Both the position numbers and the translations under genes were made by a program. A DNA stretch of 64,000 nt from Nipponacmea schrenckii. Its lineage: Eukaryota; Mollusca; Gastropoda; Lottiidae. Each line of letters starts with the position of its first letter. Position 1 is the first letter of the stretch. A model generated the notes under the pieces. The model was not told the origin of the DNA. It did not search any database and worked only from the letters and a program-made list of their open reading frames with translations. Of this stretch, positions 12,501 through 27,500 are shown piece after piece. The stretch lies in contig CM060200.1 in assembly GCA_030562195.1 (NCBI GenBank), positions 1,488,001 to 1,552,000 on the forward strand, in the 5' to 3' direction.

Positions 12501-15500
12501 ATTCCTATGTTATACTTATCGTCATGATATATCAAATACCCAATATAAATAGTTATTAATAACAGTGACAGAGAATTTTCCAGATTTAACTGAGGTTACA
12601 AAAGGGTGCGTATTATATTCGGATGAATACGGTATATCATTCATTTGTATTTGGCGTCGACTGGTTTAGAAGAGTGAGTATGCTCGGTTTAGCAATCAAT
12701 TCGTTCTTATCGTATTCAATCCATAATTTCTGTAAGTTTTGGTTATTTGAAAGCAATATCATCCATCACATAAAACCATATTTCAAATAGTAAAAATGGA
12801 ATATTATAGATAAAGAGTCAAATGACCAGCGTCATTTTATCTATCAAATAAATGAAAAAGAAAAGTTTACCTCATCGAAAACATCGACCCTGGCATGGTT
12901 ATTTAGCAGAATTTTCACGATTTCAAAATGTCCCTGTTCACTGGCTACCAATAAAGGAGAATTTCCGTCCTGTAATAGGTGAAAACAACAAAATAAAGTA
13001 TCTGTTTTAACCAAATGCCTGAGCAGAATAGAGACATTATTTGTCATGGAATGTCACAGATACTACTTTGAAAACCGTAGTTTGACTCAATAAGATGAAC
13101 TGTATGCAGTGACCAATCGGGGCTAAGTTTGTCACGGCCTACTTTATCTCATAAAGCAACGTTTGGATATGTCGGTTCATGTATATATGAAAACGTTGCT
13201 TTAGGAACATGACTCTATCTAAACTTTTAATTGATCATTTACAGGCCCAGTCTGTACTATACTCATGTGCTATTGTTTCACGTTTTAAAGGGGTTTTGGT
13301 AAATTACTTAAAAATGTCATTATTGCAGTTACATCAGCTTGAACATAAAATAGAATTGACATCAATATTGCTATTTGTACCCCAAATTGTGGCGTCAAAT
13401 GTCCCTGAAGAAATATAGTCCGGGTACGACACCTTACCTTAGCCTGTCTGTTGACCACTTGCTGTAATTTAGCTGGACCTAGTACATGGACGATTTCTTG
13501 TAAAATATCATTATTTCCAGCTCGAGCACAGTAGTGAAGGGGACTTTCGTGGGTCTGAAAATATACCAAGAGAATTAACAACTCGACAAAAATTCATTGG
13601 AAGCATAATTTATGGAGAAAATTTGTTAATACTTTCTAAGGCCCTTTGTGATTGTCTTAGGTTTCCGTGGAATCGATAGAACTAAAGAAATCTGACCGAA
13701 AATAGAAATTGTGCTATCGATGGTATCAGTACCCCATATACACTAAAAAATACACCTTAAAATTTAATACTCATTTGCTCTTTCTTTTTTTTCAGAGTCA
13801 GTTGCTCCTCAAAACTGAAGGGGAGAGGGGAGAGGGGGGGGGGTACTAACTAGTCAGATACTTACAAGTTTTGACTGTATATTCATGTCACCATGGTATT
13901 CCAGCAGTAATTTCATTAAATCCGTATCTTCCATCTCAACATTGGCCTGTTCTGATTGAAGTTCTGCTGCATAATGAACTGGCGTCTCTCCCTCCTGAAA
14001 TTTATTTCAAAAATTTCAAATATTCTTTCTCACTGAATTACATACAGAAAATCATTCCTTTGAAAGAAGTGTACAATTCAGTAGACAGCCAGGGGAGTCG
14101 CGTAGCCATTCTGACTATGAGGTGTAACGTTAAAATGTTACCGACGAAAGCCCAATCAGCAAAAAAAAAAGTTACAGAAATGTGATATAGTTTACCGATA
14201 ACATTTCTCGATATACCAAGCGATTTTATCGAGGGTTCCATCCATTATCAATTTTTACCTAATGGTTCAGCAGAGACATTTAGCTTTCATTAATCCCATT
14301 ATAATAACTTACATTTGAAGAAACAAGATCAACTTACAAAATTTTGATGGTTAACCAATATAACAGCGTCTATATGTGATCGTTGTTTTGATGTAAATGT
14401 CAGAATTTCAAGAGCAACTTCCAGATGACAGTTCTGACAGGCGACGTGAAGTGGAGTTTCACCCGTCTGTAAAAGAATAATACAGAAATATAGCCAAATT
14501 AGAGCAAGTAAATGAAAGGATGGCGTTCTACATTTTGACATGGTTACCAACTGTACAGGGATCTTCCAAGTCAACGACTACGGTCAATTGCCCCATCGGA
14601 AAAATATAGCTAGCATACCCTAGAAACAGTGTTAGAAGTTAAGACCCTAATGGTATCCTAGATAATAGTGTTAGAATTTAAGACCCAAGGATTTTCTTTA
14701 TTAAACTAGTATTATGAAGTTAAGAGAGTTATCTACCTTAGATTGACTCTGTGGATTTGCACCTTCTTCAAGAAACACCTGAATCATACCAAGCTGGCCG
14801 TGACGAGCAGCGATGTGAAGAACTGTTTCACCATTCTGAAATATCAACAAGGCAGGGTATATTTAGAATCCGACTGTTTCCAACCACATGAATAGCAAAT
14901 TGATAAATAACTAAACATATCATATGTGACATATGTAGTAAATCCTTTAGTAAGCTAAAAATAAAAGATCATTAAAACATCGGAACAGATCACAATATTA
15001 ATGTATTGAATTCCACAGGCGAAATTGTAATAAGACCATAAAAAGGTAGATGATATAAAATATAACGAAAAGGATCAAAATGTTGATACTTTAATAAGTT
15101 TGCAGAAATATGTTCATCAAGATTACCAATACACAGTATTACATCTGTGGACTTGTGCACCTTACTTCAAGAACACTAAAATTTATCACCCAACCTAGTA
15201 GCGTGCGAGCATCCGATTTTAAAGCATTTTCACACATTCTGAAATATAGTCAACTCTAAGCAGTGGTTTTTCACGCATCCGACCTGTTAATTCAATCAAT
15301 GATGTTTAGCGTTGATACCAACTTTATTACTAAACTCATTGTGAATGTGTGGTCAAACTTTAGTTTTGGAAAAATTACCCGAATGATATTTTTATCATGA
15401 AACATCGGACGTTATACAAATTTGTATGAATTCCAAGGCGATTTTACTACCTTAAAATAGGTAATGATATCACAAATATAAGCGAAAAGGATTTTAACGC

Positions 15501-18500
15501 CTATTATCCCTTTAATAAGTTTGTCAAGAAAAGTATTTCCAGATGTACCAATACTACACTAATCTAAATTGTGACCTTGTGACCTTTACTGGTAGCAGCA
15601 ACAGAAAATGATGTCTCACCTCCCTAGTAGCGTTGACGTCTGCTCCAGATTTTAACAGCATCTCAGCACATTTCTCCGCATCCATTGTTCTAGCTGCTAT
15701 ATGTAGTGGTGTTTCCCTGGCCTGTATAATATACAATTAGTATTATGTTTCATGGATATACACGAATCTTCATATTAGCCATAAAGCTCACTTTAGTGAT
15801 TAAGATGATGATGGTGCAAGCTTCTCAGCAATTTTGGAATTTTCTTACCCGTTAATTCTGGCAGTATTTGTTATCATCCAAAACAATCTGAGACCGTTAT
15901 GAACAAAGATGATCTCCATAGCCATGTCGACTACCTGTGGACATCGACATGTTATTAGTATGATAGTCCAAGTAAAATACCAATCCAGTTCATTCATTGT
16001 ATAATAAAAGTACCAATGATAAACCTGTTTATACCTTACCTTGCCCCCTTTAAATTCAACAGCCGCCCCGAACCCCAATAAGGTCTGGACTACCTGAGGT
16101 TTACAATATTCTACAGCTAAATGAAGGGCCGTTAAACCATCCTGTAATATAGTTTCCAAGAGTATTGGTGCATATGGTGCGTATTGTATTCACAATAATA
16201 CAGTATATGAAGAGATATAACTTTTTATGTGAGGAAAGAAGGGAATTTCTTTAGCCTGTGTATTATGAGTAAGATCAATTGTCAAACACAATTTTATACA
16301 TCACGTATTCTGAATGAAGGTTTATCTTCTGTAGTTTCAGTGACACTTGATTTAAATCATTTAGCCGACACCACTTTTCTTAAGCTTTGATTGAAGTTAA
16401 GTGTAAATGACACAGAGTTGAACATGATTCATTGCTCCAATACGAAATTTATCCTACCTTAGTTTTAGAGTCGACGAGTGATCCTTTTTGTAACAAAGCT
16501 TTAACTACAGCAGTATGGCCCTTCATGGCAGCAGCGTGGAGACACATTGCACCCGACTGAAATATCATATATATTTTGTAAAACTCCGAGGAAATAAATG
16601 TTATCAAATATCTGCACGAAATATAGGAATAGGTCATTTTTAGGTCAGAAATATTACCATCTTCTTCCGTCGCCAAGTTTTTCAGATCGTACAATATATC
16701 GAGCCCCTGTGTATTAAAAGATGAAAAGCAAAACCCTCGCTTTCTGGAACCAAAAAAGGAGAAGGCCAAGACTGTTGCATATTCACACATGCGATTTAAT
16801 CATTTGAAGTATTTCAGAGGCTTTCGTAGAATATCTGGAATATCTAACTACTGGACCTTTATTTATTTTTAATCTAATTAAAGTCTATCAGATGTGACGA
16901 ACCTTATTTGGCATGTGAAGTGGAACTCCTTTCTTCAGGAAGGTAAGGGCAGTATCGGGATGACCGAACTGGGAAGCGATATGCATCAACGTACTGCCAT
17001 CTTTCGTCCTGGCTGCCACGGGCGTTTTAAATTTATCCACCAGTAGCTCCACCACGTGGGAGTGACCCCTCTCGGCAGCGATATGTAGAGGTACTCTATC
17101 ATACTGTAAATATTTACAAATAATTCTCAGTTTCCGTTATAATAGAAATTAATTTTTAAATTTCATATTAAAAAATTTCACTTTTCATTGATAAGTGTCC
17201 AGTTGCGCATACAGATTAGGAGAGAGTCAAACACTAGTGCATAAAATGCCATTTCACCCTCAACGGAGTGGAGTTTTACCTCCAACAAGATTTATTGTAC
17301 CTTGTATATAAAAAATCATTTTTGAAGCAAACTACTAGTATCACTACATCTGTCTTACCTTTAGTGGCATTCAGTGGCCTTAAAGAGACACCTCTCATTT
17401 TCGCCCCCACCCCACCTCTCTCCCTCAGGCTTACCTTATCTGTAACGTTAGGGCTGGCTCGTAAATTATACAAATATTTGACCAGAACTTCGTCGCCTTC
17501 CCACGCTGCCAGATGTAACGCAGTATGGCCGTCATCCTGTAAGGAATACAGTAAATAAATATCGGGTATTTGGAAATTATTTCAAAAAATAACAAAAAAA
17601 AAAAAAAAAAAAAACGGTCATAAACCGAGCTTTAGGGACTAAATTTATCAGCTATTACACAACTAAATTTCAAACTTATTTTAAACCTAATCTGACTTTA
17701 AGTTTTGATAAATTGACCCTGTTGACTGGCTACCAATAAACGTGAATTTCCGCCCTGTTTGACAAAAAAAAAAAAAAAAAAAACAAAAAAAACCCCAAAA
17801 AACAAAACATTGATAATAGGTCGGAGAAGAACTTTCATCTTCCATCTTCTCCTTCCATCTAAGTATGAGGGATGAAACATATTTGCTTCAAGGTTTACTG
17901 CGTCTCTCCTGCATAAAATTTCATCTACCTTACAATACTACTGTATTCATATACAAGAAATTGAATACTTGATACAAGTTTAAATTCCCCTCTCCAAGTC
18001 AAACATGAATGTCAAAGTAGAAACTTGGATTTTAGATTTGTATTTCCTGTTAAATATGTAGACACGATCGTTCTCGGTATTTTATTTAAAGCCGTGGGTT
18101 ATCTATATTAAAGTTCCCAAGTGTTTAGAAAGAGTGTGAAATTATTTACTTTATTAATATTAGTTTTAAAATCTAATCAATTATAAAAATATAATTATTC
18201 TATACGTCAGTTCAGTTCAGTTCTTTATTGACCTTGAGTCATTGACTCATCGGTAACAATATACAAACACTAGTTACAATATATACAAACATTAGTTACA
18301 ATATATACAAACAGTAGTTACAATATATACAAACATTAGTTACAATATATACAAACATAGTTACAATATATACAAACATTAGTTACAATATATACAAACA
18401 TTAGTTACAATATATACAAACATTAGTTACAATATATACAAACATAGTTACAATATATACAAACATTAGTTACAATATATACAAACATTAGTTACAATAT

Positions 18501-21500
18501 ATACAAACATTAGTTACAATATATACAAACATTAGTTACAATATATACAAACATTAGTTACAATATATACAAACATTAGTTACAATATATACAAACATTA
18601 GTTACAATATATACAAACATTAGTTACAATATATACAAACATTAGTTACAATATATACAAACATTAGTTACAATATATACAAACATTAGTTACAATATAT
18701 ACAAACATTAGTTACAATATATACATACTACAATATCAACATCGTATATACATCGAATTCAGTCAAATTAAATATAGACTTTCGTTCGTATTTTATTAGT
18801 TTCGTTTCGAATGTTTTTATTAGCTATTGGCTTTGTACGTAACCACTACAGTGCAAATAATTTTACTGAAGAGAGCAGTAAAAAAAGAGATATTTATTTG
18901 ATAGCTCTTCCTTCCTATTTTAACTAAAACCTAATTTTGACTATTCTTTAACGCTTTCTGAGTTTACCAACTGAATAAATTTAAATACACATCGCTCTGT
19001 TTTCATTTCTCTTTACATCAAATCAATTACCATTACTTTTCGATCCGTAGTGAGCAGGGATGTTGATTTTATTATATTTACCAGTCATGTATGTATTTGA
19101 ACTCTAAATTGATTATATTAATGGGCATTGAAAGTAAAGAAATTAAGATGTAAGTTATTAAATACACAAAGTTCATTTATTTTTTCTTATACTAAAAAAC
19201 TGTAGTTACTATTTCAAACTACGGGGATATTGATTGAATTTTACAGTTTTGTTTGAGTCTAAGCACAAGATTGGACAAGCGTCTAGTGATGAAACCAAAA
19301 TTTTTTGAATAATATAAAGTATATTGGTGATATTCCATGGCAATGTATATATTTTGTTTATAAGTCATATAGTTAGATAAAGAAGCACAAGATATTAAAT
19401 TTTTCTCTTGATAACGCTGCCTGTATGAGCATGTGAAACGTTGAGTTAATAAATGCCAGAAATAGTATATCTATATATCTTGTGATCCTATATAATATTT
19501 GATAACACTGCCTGTATGAGCATGTGAAACGTTGAGTTAATAAATGCCAGAAATAGTATATCCATATATCTTGTGATTCTATATAATATTTAATAACACT
19601 GTCTGTATGAGCATGTGAAACATTGAGTTAATAAATATGAGAAATAGTATATCCATATTTCTTTTGATTCTATATAATATTTAATAACACTGCCTGTATG
19701 AGCATGTGAAACGTTGAGTTAATAAATGTCAGAAATAGTATATCCATATATCTTGTGATTCTATATAATATTTAATAACACTGACTGTATGAGCATGTGA
19801 AACATTGAGTTAATAAATATCAGAAATAGTATATCTATATATCTAGTGATTCTTTATAATATTTAATAACACTGCCTGTATGAGCATGTGAAACATTGAG
19901 TTAATAAATGTTAGAAATAGTATATCCATATATCTTGTGTTTCTTTATGTATATATTTCCCTTCAAAGCATTTTTGTGTGCAAAAATTAAGAATCAAATT
20001 CTAACATATTTTTACCACACGAAAAAGAAATTCTAAAAAAAATAGATTCGTTAATCAATATCAATTTAAAAAAAATACGAGATATCTAGATTTATCTGAC
20101 ATCCATTCGACATTATTTAAATATGAGAAGTTGTATTACGCTGTAATTATTCAATCATCGCCAATTAAAAATAATTAAAATTCTAACAACATCCCCCAGT
20201 ATCATTATAAACTATTAGGAAACATAGTTTCAACAATTAATTGTTTTAAAAATCCAGTGTTATGATAAATGATTCAATAGGAATAATGCTTTATCAATAT
20301 CTGATGACGCAGGCAGAAAATTGTAAATTTTTCAAGGGAGGCGACCGACAGAGAATACATAATCCAAATCTTGTAAAAATTGTATACAACGTTTGGACTG
20401 TTTCGACATTCTGTGCCTGAGGACGACGAGGGATACACGTAGAATCGTTTAACCAGCGATGGCTTGGTCCAAGGTTCAATCGCGGTAAAGGTCGGGTAGA
20501 ACTTTCGGACATGGAAATATCGTCTTCGTCTTGTTGTTCGGATGGGACAATAAACCGAGGCCTCGTGTGCTTCAGGCTGTGCACGATAAAGATTCCTCGA
20601 CAGTTGGAAATCGCAAAAAGAGTAGACTTATGCCGCTGTCCTGACAAAATATTTCCCACATTGAACACTACATGGCGTCGCCCGTCTTCATTAGCCCATC
20701 AGGTACAGAAGAGTAGGACGAAATACACCATTCAATTTACTTGTTCTGTGAACCTGTGCCTATATTATATACTCTAACTTTTGTCATGAAAACTCAATCA
20801 AGATACAGAACAAATTCTCAAACAAAATGTAGATTAAAATTGATTATTATCTTCAGATACCAATTGAAATATGTTATGAAATGGAGCAGAAAATTAATCG
20901 CAGCGGTAGACTATTATCTCCCCTTACTTTAATATCCTTTATATTCTGTCAATAATGCACTAACTAGACGATACTAAAACAAACTAATTCTTATGGATTA
21001 CAATCACTAACTTTATTTGATAGAGTGGGGCATAGAGGCTGCATTTTTAAGGAGATTTATTATATATTCGCCTAACCAGTAACCGTTAAAATATTAAACG
21101 TTCTGAGATGTACACGTGTACAAAAAATAGATTAAGCTAAGCTTGACTAATTATATTGAGTTTATATAATAAACAAGAACACAGCATTTAGTAACATTCT
21201 ATAAATACCAGCCAAAAAACTGGCCGAGGGTCGAAAAATAGTCAAAGAGTCTGGGCAAGTTGAAATTAACTTTGGAATTGTGTTTATTTTGCTACCCTTT
21301 TACATAGTAGGTTGACTGTTGGCGTACTTATAACAGGGGTGTATGGATTATTGATGTACCGTATATTCTCGTATATAGTGCGCATTTTTCAACCTTAAAG
21401 GTTTACCAAACTGTGGGTGTTCCTTATATAACCGAACGGTAATAATAAGACATTTTTTTCACAAAAAAATCCTCAAGGCAATATAAAAGGTACTTACATT

Positions 21501-24500
21501 CTGAAAATCAACCGGAGTACCATAATCTATAAAAAGTTTGACTAAGTCTGTGTCTTTACGTCGACAAGCTATATGTATTGCTGCATCACCATTCGGCTAA
21601 AAACAAAATATTTAAATATCATAACTATATGGCCCAAGGCTCTTTTGTTTGTAGTTGCGCAAAGGCAGTACTATCTGTAAGCGTGAAAAAAAAACCCACT
21701 CCTATGTTAAAACAGCCCCATTTATCCACAATGTGTATTGCTCACATATGAAAGTCTTCACGTGCAGCATACTGATAGAACATTGACGTTTTTTTACGCT
21801 CACATACGTTGTACGAATCTTAAAATAGCAAGAATGATGTCAGGATATTTCCCGACAGACAATGGCTGGATGATATTTTTAGGCATTGTTAACTACGTTC
21901 ATATTATGGAATTTGTATATCAGATACTACAAATCAGATACACGCTTACGGAAGCGCATACGTCTGTGCGTTTCGGACAAAAGAATTCTGGGCCTTACTC
22001 TTAAAGATCATAGAACGACAAGACATTACCTAACACTGGTTTCATTCTGCAGAGTATTTTACTAGCCCCGACTGTGAAACTTTGTGTTTTTTCTGTCTTG
22101 TGTTGGATGATTATGAGAACATAGTCTCATATTGTGTGATTAGAATAAGTCAGTATATACAAAGTCATAATAGCCAATTAAAACTTACTGGTCTCTGCAC
22201 TTTGACTTGCTCTGTTGTATTCTGTAATAATAAATCTCGGCAGACGGCTAGGTTTCCAACTTCTGTTGAGAGATGGAGAGGGATGGAACCAGCCTGAAAT
22301 ACAAACGATGAGAGTTTTGAGATCCATTTTCGTCAAATGTGAAACTAACAACTCCTCCATTTAAGAAGACGATGAAAATAACCGAAGAAAGTATTATGTT
22401 GATAGGAAGATACTATAAAATGCTCAATTTAATGCTCAGATTTACATACAGTATAATTACGAGAATAATGCGCACCCTCCTTACACTCGAGTGCAAAATA
22501 TTCAGTTAGACATTTTCTTCGAGAAAATAGGGCAAATGGCTAAAGAGAGTAAAATGTTAATAGCAAGACACTTCAAAATCTTCAATTTACTACTCTCTTT
22601 TACATACAGTATAATTGCGGCAATTATGCGCACCTTTCTTACTCTCGCGTGCAAAATATTAAGTTAAACATTGTCTTCCAGACAATAAGGCAAATAGGGT
22701 ATTTAACTTTCCAATGTAACTATGGATAAAAAAAACTCTTGATTCTTCCCTACCTTGTCTTTGAGAAGCCTGGCATCTTTACCAGACACTTTCAGGAGAG
22801 ACTGTACAGCTGCCAGAGCACCATTGGTTCTACTACATGCCATATGAATGGGTAACTGATCCAGGGACTGGAAAGAGAAACGAAACGTTGGTTATCTCAC
22901 AATAGCATCCATTAAGCTTTGATTCAAAACACAAAGACATTTTTGACAAAATGAAACAAGAACACGAACACGGTTTAACTAAAACGTGCGTACGTGTATG
23001 CGTAGCTGTATCTGTACGATTGCCAACTTTATTATGTGACACGTGTATGGTACTGAAGGGAATAAATACATGTAATAAACAGTATTATTATGAACGATTT
23101 TATATATAGTCAATGGTTTTAAATGGGTAACGTTCCCCGATTAGAGTGGGCGTTGCCTGCAGCAACAATGTTATTATTCAGAGTTTCACGGTATGCAATC
23201 TTTAACAAAAAATATTTTACATGTGAATAAGTAGACGGCCAACGTCTTGATTTTCACTCTTTACTTTTGTACATAACATATGTTTGTAGAATTTTTATTT
23301 TCGATGAATTACAAATATCAAAATTATTGTAAGTCGTGGAATCTCCCAGTGTAGTCCCACAGCCTGTCACTGTTTTCAAATCATTTTGGTATATACATAT
23401 GAATATTTAACTGAAATTGGAACTGAGTAGAATCTAACTTTCGATGCTTGGAAGAATTTTTTAATTATTTTATTATGTCAATTAATAGAGACGATAAATA
23501 ATAAATAAATAGAACAAGTCACGTGAATCTGATATAACTATCAAGGGACCCTTGAAATAGATTGCAGGTCTTTGATTTATTTCTTTGACATGACAACTAC
23601 CATCCACATCACATAGACAGTTAGATAACTTGAATTCCAATCAAGGGGCGTGATTTAGCCTGGTAGTTGGGTCAAAAATGTCTTTTGAGAAACAGAGCAG
23701 TCGTTTTAGACTTTTCAAAATGGAAATCCTTGGGTGCTGATAAAATATATGACAGTCAGTGGCTCAACTAAATGAATGTGGGAGAGGCGGAAGGCAGTGG
23801 GGCTAGTACTTCAGTGGGTTGAGACATAATATCTCCCTTCTTAGGTTCCGAAATTCCTGAAAATTTATATGTAGTTTATTTTTCCTAATCGATGCTTAGA
23901 TATACTCTGGAATATTTTTTCATAATTTTGTATTCTTTTCGAGGCTGTCGGGGTCCTATTAAGAATGAAGGCCTGTTGACGTGTTTCAGTCCATCCTTAT
24001 ATTGTAGTTGATTTTTCTACTTGCTTGAGACTAGGGGCTCAATTTGGCCAAATCTAGATATAGGCTGAATTGTGTAAAAGAGCGATGGGGTTTGAAGACT
24101 AAAAAGAAAGTCTTGTTCTTGAGTCATTTACCTTGACATCCAGGGGAAAAAAGATAAAATTGACAGTTGCTCTCCGCCGGTCAAGTATTTCATTCGTTTT
24201 ACAACTCTTTACAAACAATATAATGGATTCAATATACATTGTTTAATCAACACTCCACAGGGACTTGTTATATTGATCTCATTACTCCACAGGGACTTGT
24301 TATAACAATATTAATGATCATACCAATGTCCATAATAGAACTACTTCTTAGAATGATATAAAATCTACAGTCTCAAACTTGGACAAGAATAGTATAATAC
24401 TTAATTGAACCATGCCTAAAGAATAGGATCTCAATATAAGACGATGTTTAATAATATGTAATCATAAAAACTGCACCTATATGACAAAATGACTTAGTTT

Positions 24501-27500
24501 AACGGCCTGTTACTAAGTTTTATTGGATTATAGAGAAATTCTGACCTGTATTTTTGAGATTGGGTATTCCAATATGAAAAATAAATACACGTTTCATGAC
24601 GTAGCTACAGCCAAGACCTATGAATATCGTTCAATAATGGCGTCAAAAAAGTGTTGTAATTGGTCGCCAGTAGACGTGAAGACAAATCAACAGAACGTCC
24701 TTTGAAATTCTACAACAGTCGTTATCAACCTGTGACAAATACGACCATACTGCGTTCTCAATAAACAGAGAATACTAAAATAAATATATAAAAAATATGG
24801 GCTTGGTGCATCTAATTTGCATTAATGGAGACATTACGACTTTTGTCTAAAGACATCCTCTATTCCATGGCGTCTCATTAAATGGCGACTATTCGGTGGG
24901 AGGGGTTATAATGAAAGAACAATCTTACTTTAACGAAGAAATAAATCTTTTAGCCATGGAGACTTATTGACTCAGAATAGTACAATAAACGGGACCCCAA
25001 TCGGCAATTTAAATAGTAGACTTTTGCTGCTATCTCTTAAACTTTCCCTCATTTCACACTGCATGGCATTGTACGTCTTCAGATATATAGGTTTTAAAGA
25101 TAGGGCCTCGAAGCCAATACCGTCTAAATCTACAGGGACTTATTACACTGGTCTCAATATTCCACAGGGACTTGTTACACTGATCTTAATATTCCACAGG
25201 GACTTGTTACACTGATCTTAATATTCCACAGGGACTTGTATCTATTTATGTTACAAAAGTCAATCGTGGTTATCGATCGTTGAAATGTTTTTTATTTATA
25301 ATAGCTAAGTAAATATTCAGACTGATAATATTTAAACAAGACTAAAAGATAACTTTTCACTTTCTGATCTTTTCTATTTATTCTTTGACATGTTTTTTCA
25401 GTGTCAATTTTTAATTCAAATACCGGACAAGACTAACTTTTTCAATATCTAAGCTCTCACGATGTAATTCAAGAAGTGTTGTATGTTTATTCTTTATATG
25501 TTTGTGCTGTTCATGTCTTTATATGCCTTAAAACAATCTATTCATCTCAAAATCATCCAGCACAGAATTTCATACACAGTTCGATATTAAAATAAGACAT
25601 CCTTCTGACAAAATTTTCCTCATTGGAAACTGCATAGAGATTACCCGTCTTCATTTGCAAAGTACCAAAACGGTTTAGAATTTACAGGAAATAGACAGAT
25701 TGGCAATACAAATTAATCATGAAGAGTATAGAAAGACAAGGAAAGACATTTCGGATTAATGTCACGTGTGCCTATGATTCTCTAAGGCGGCATTCGATTG
25801 ATGAGTTCTGAAGAGTTCGCTTTATTCCAGTTTAAGTAACAATCGAAGAGTAAAGAATCAGGAGAACATTGTCACATTCTAAGTTGCTCCTCTATACCTC
25901 TCTCTGCTACCTCTTCTTTCCACTAAGTTTTATTGAACATCCGGTTGACGCCATAAATCCCGAACCAGTACAACTCACCAATCGAGCGTTCTCATTATTC
26001 AATCTGCACGTGCTTTTTCGGCAGCAGCCTATAAGAATAACTGACAGCCACTCAGTATAGTGAATATCTTCTAGAAAGACGGGTGAGAAACATGTGCTTT
26101 ACGCCTACTTTAGACTTCTATTGATTCATAAGAGGTTGATGTCAAATCAAGTCAAATTTTGAGCTTAATTTTCAGGTCATTTCTTATGAATTTCATAAGC
26201 AAAATTTCCAAACTTTATATTCTATATGGGAGCTTTGTGATCAGTGAGCAAGATGCTTGCTCGTTAACTTTCAGATTCTGGAGAGGGCTGGCTGACACGG
26301 ATACAGCGTCTAGTTGTTCGTATAGGAAAATAATCAGAATACCCTTGTGCTACAGGCAGTGCACGTTTAAGATCCCCCGACAGTTGGAAATCGCAAATTT
26401 TCCCTCATATTCCCGTTTTATTAGACTATTAAGTGCAGAAGAGGGGATGAGAAACTTCATTCGTTTTGGGTTTTTTTTTTTGACATTCTAAAACAAATGA
26501 AAGGCAATTAAAAATTCAGTCTAAATTGGAGCTCACTTACTGATCAGGTGTTCGAGGCACAGCGGGAATTCTTAGTTTCAACACGATTCCGTTTCTGTTC
26601 ATGTCTCTGTTTTCACTAATTACTATTGTACCATTAGAGGGAACTGTACTATAAGTATACTTCATGATATTTCAGTCAATTTAATGTAGAAGGTGGTAGC
26701 ATTGATACGAAGTTCGTGGTATCGTTTAAAATGTTACATGAAATTTTGTGCAAATGTTGACTTTTTTTCAGTTTTGGTAACATGGCTATGTTATGGACTT
26801 TAATTTTCCTATCCGTAAGTATGTACACAATTCTCGAGGGTGGGGATGACGCAGAATGGAGGTCTCTCCGAGGCGAGGTCTATAAAGCCCAAGCCACTTG
26901 TGGCGGGGTCTGCTGGGGGCCCTAAAAGCCAGAAGCAAATGGATTGTATGTGGCGATGTAGTACCAGGCCCGTAGCTCGCCTCCATACCTCCTGTGTGGT
27001 ACATTGCCTAAAATTTGGTACAAATGAAACCTCGTTTTATTTCTTGAAGCTATCACTTCATTTCTAGGTTTTTATTTTTGCAGATAGTAATAGGGATCGA
27101 GAGTTTGTCTCTAGGCAAAGAAAACAGTATATTAGATGGTAAGTAATTTACTTCAATTATGTATACCCTAGACTCTTATAATCGACTTGCACTACAGTAT
27201 ATCTTGCTCATTAAGAGTCCATCTTCAATAAACGACCACAATTAAGTAATTAACGACTGATAAGTGACCACCTTCATTACGGACCAGCAACCACGTTTTT
27301 ACACTCCCAAGTAGTCAAAATGACTTAACTCTATATTTAAAAATAATTGACCTTTTTTTTCAGTGACTATCGACTGTGGGGTAAATCAAGCCGCGAACAA
27401 TCCAGTCTTGAGTATCCTGACAGACGTAGATATATCGGCTGTTGCTAAATGTAAAAATGGCGATAAGTCGTTTACAACCACAGACTCCGTTCATTACACT

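Larger units (their letters stand above)
22868..26781. other. TRPN1 intron 3, left part, up to the ZP-sushi gene
   Basis: AT-rich, with SINE-A at 26265-26480 and a fragment at about 25000. A repeat of about 32 bp built on CCACAGGGACTTGTTACACT is present at 24245-24310 (two copies) and 25131-25240 (four). I see no exon. The segment just before 26782 should hold the promoter of the nested gene. Confidence 0.5.

Noticed and set aside
15845..15960. A possible extra TRPN1 exon (VVDMAMEIIFVHNGLRLFW) between exons 10 and 11
   Set aside because: It has plausible splice sites, but exon 10 (FKGGK) joins directly to exon 11 (ARETPLHIAA) exactly as in other NOMPC proteins, and the peptide is not an ankyrin repeat.
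18238..18730. CRISPR-like array of short direct repeats
   Set aside because: The repeats are directly adjacent with no unique spacers, and the DNA is eukaryotic; it is a minisatellite.
20294..20777. Overlapping open frames on both strands near 20.5 kb
   Set aside because: They lie within a SINE-A copy; similar frames appear in other copies of the same repeat.
26830..27000. GC-rich block in ZP-sushi intron 1 as an alternative coding exon
   Set aside because: It has open stretches on both strands but no splice signals in phase; it looks like an interspersed repeat (CTCGCCTCCAT, GGCGGGGTCTGCTGG).
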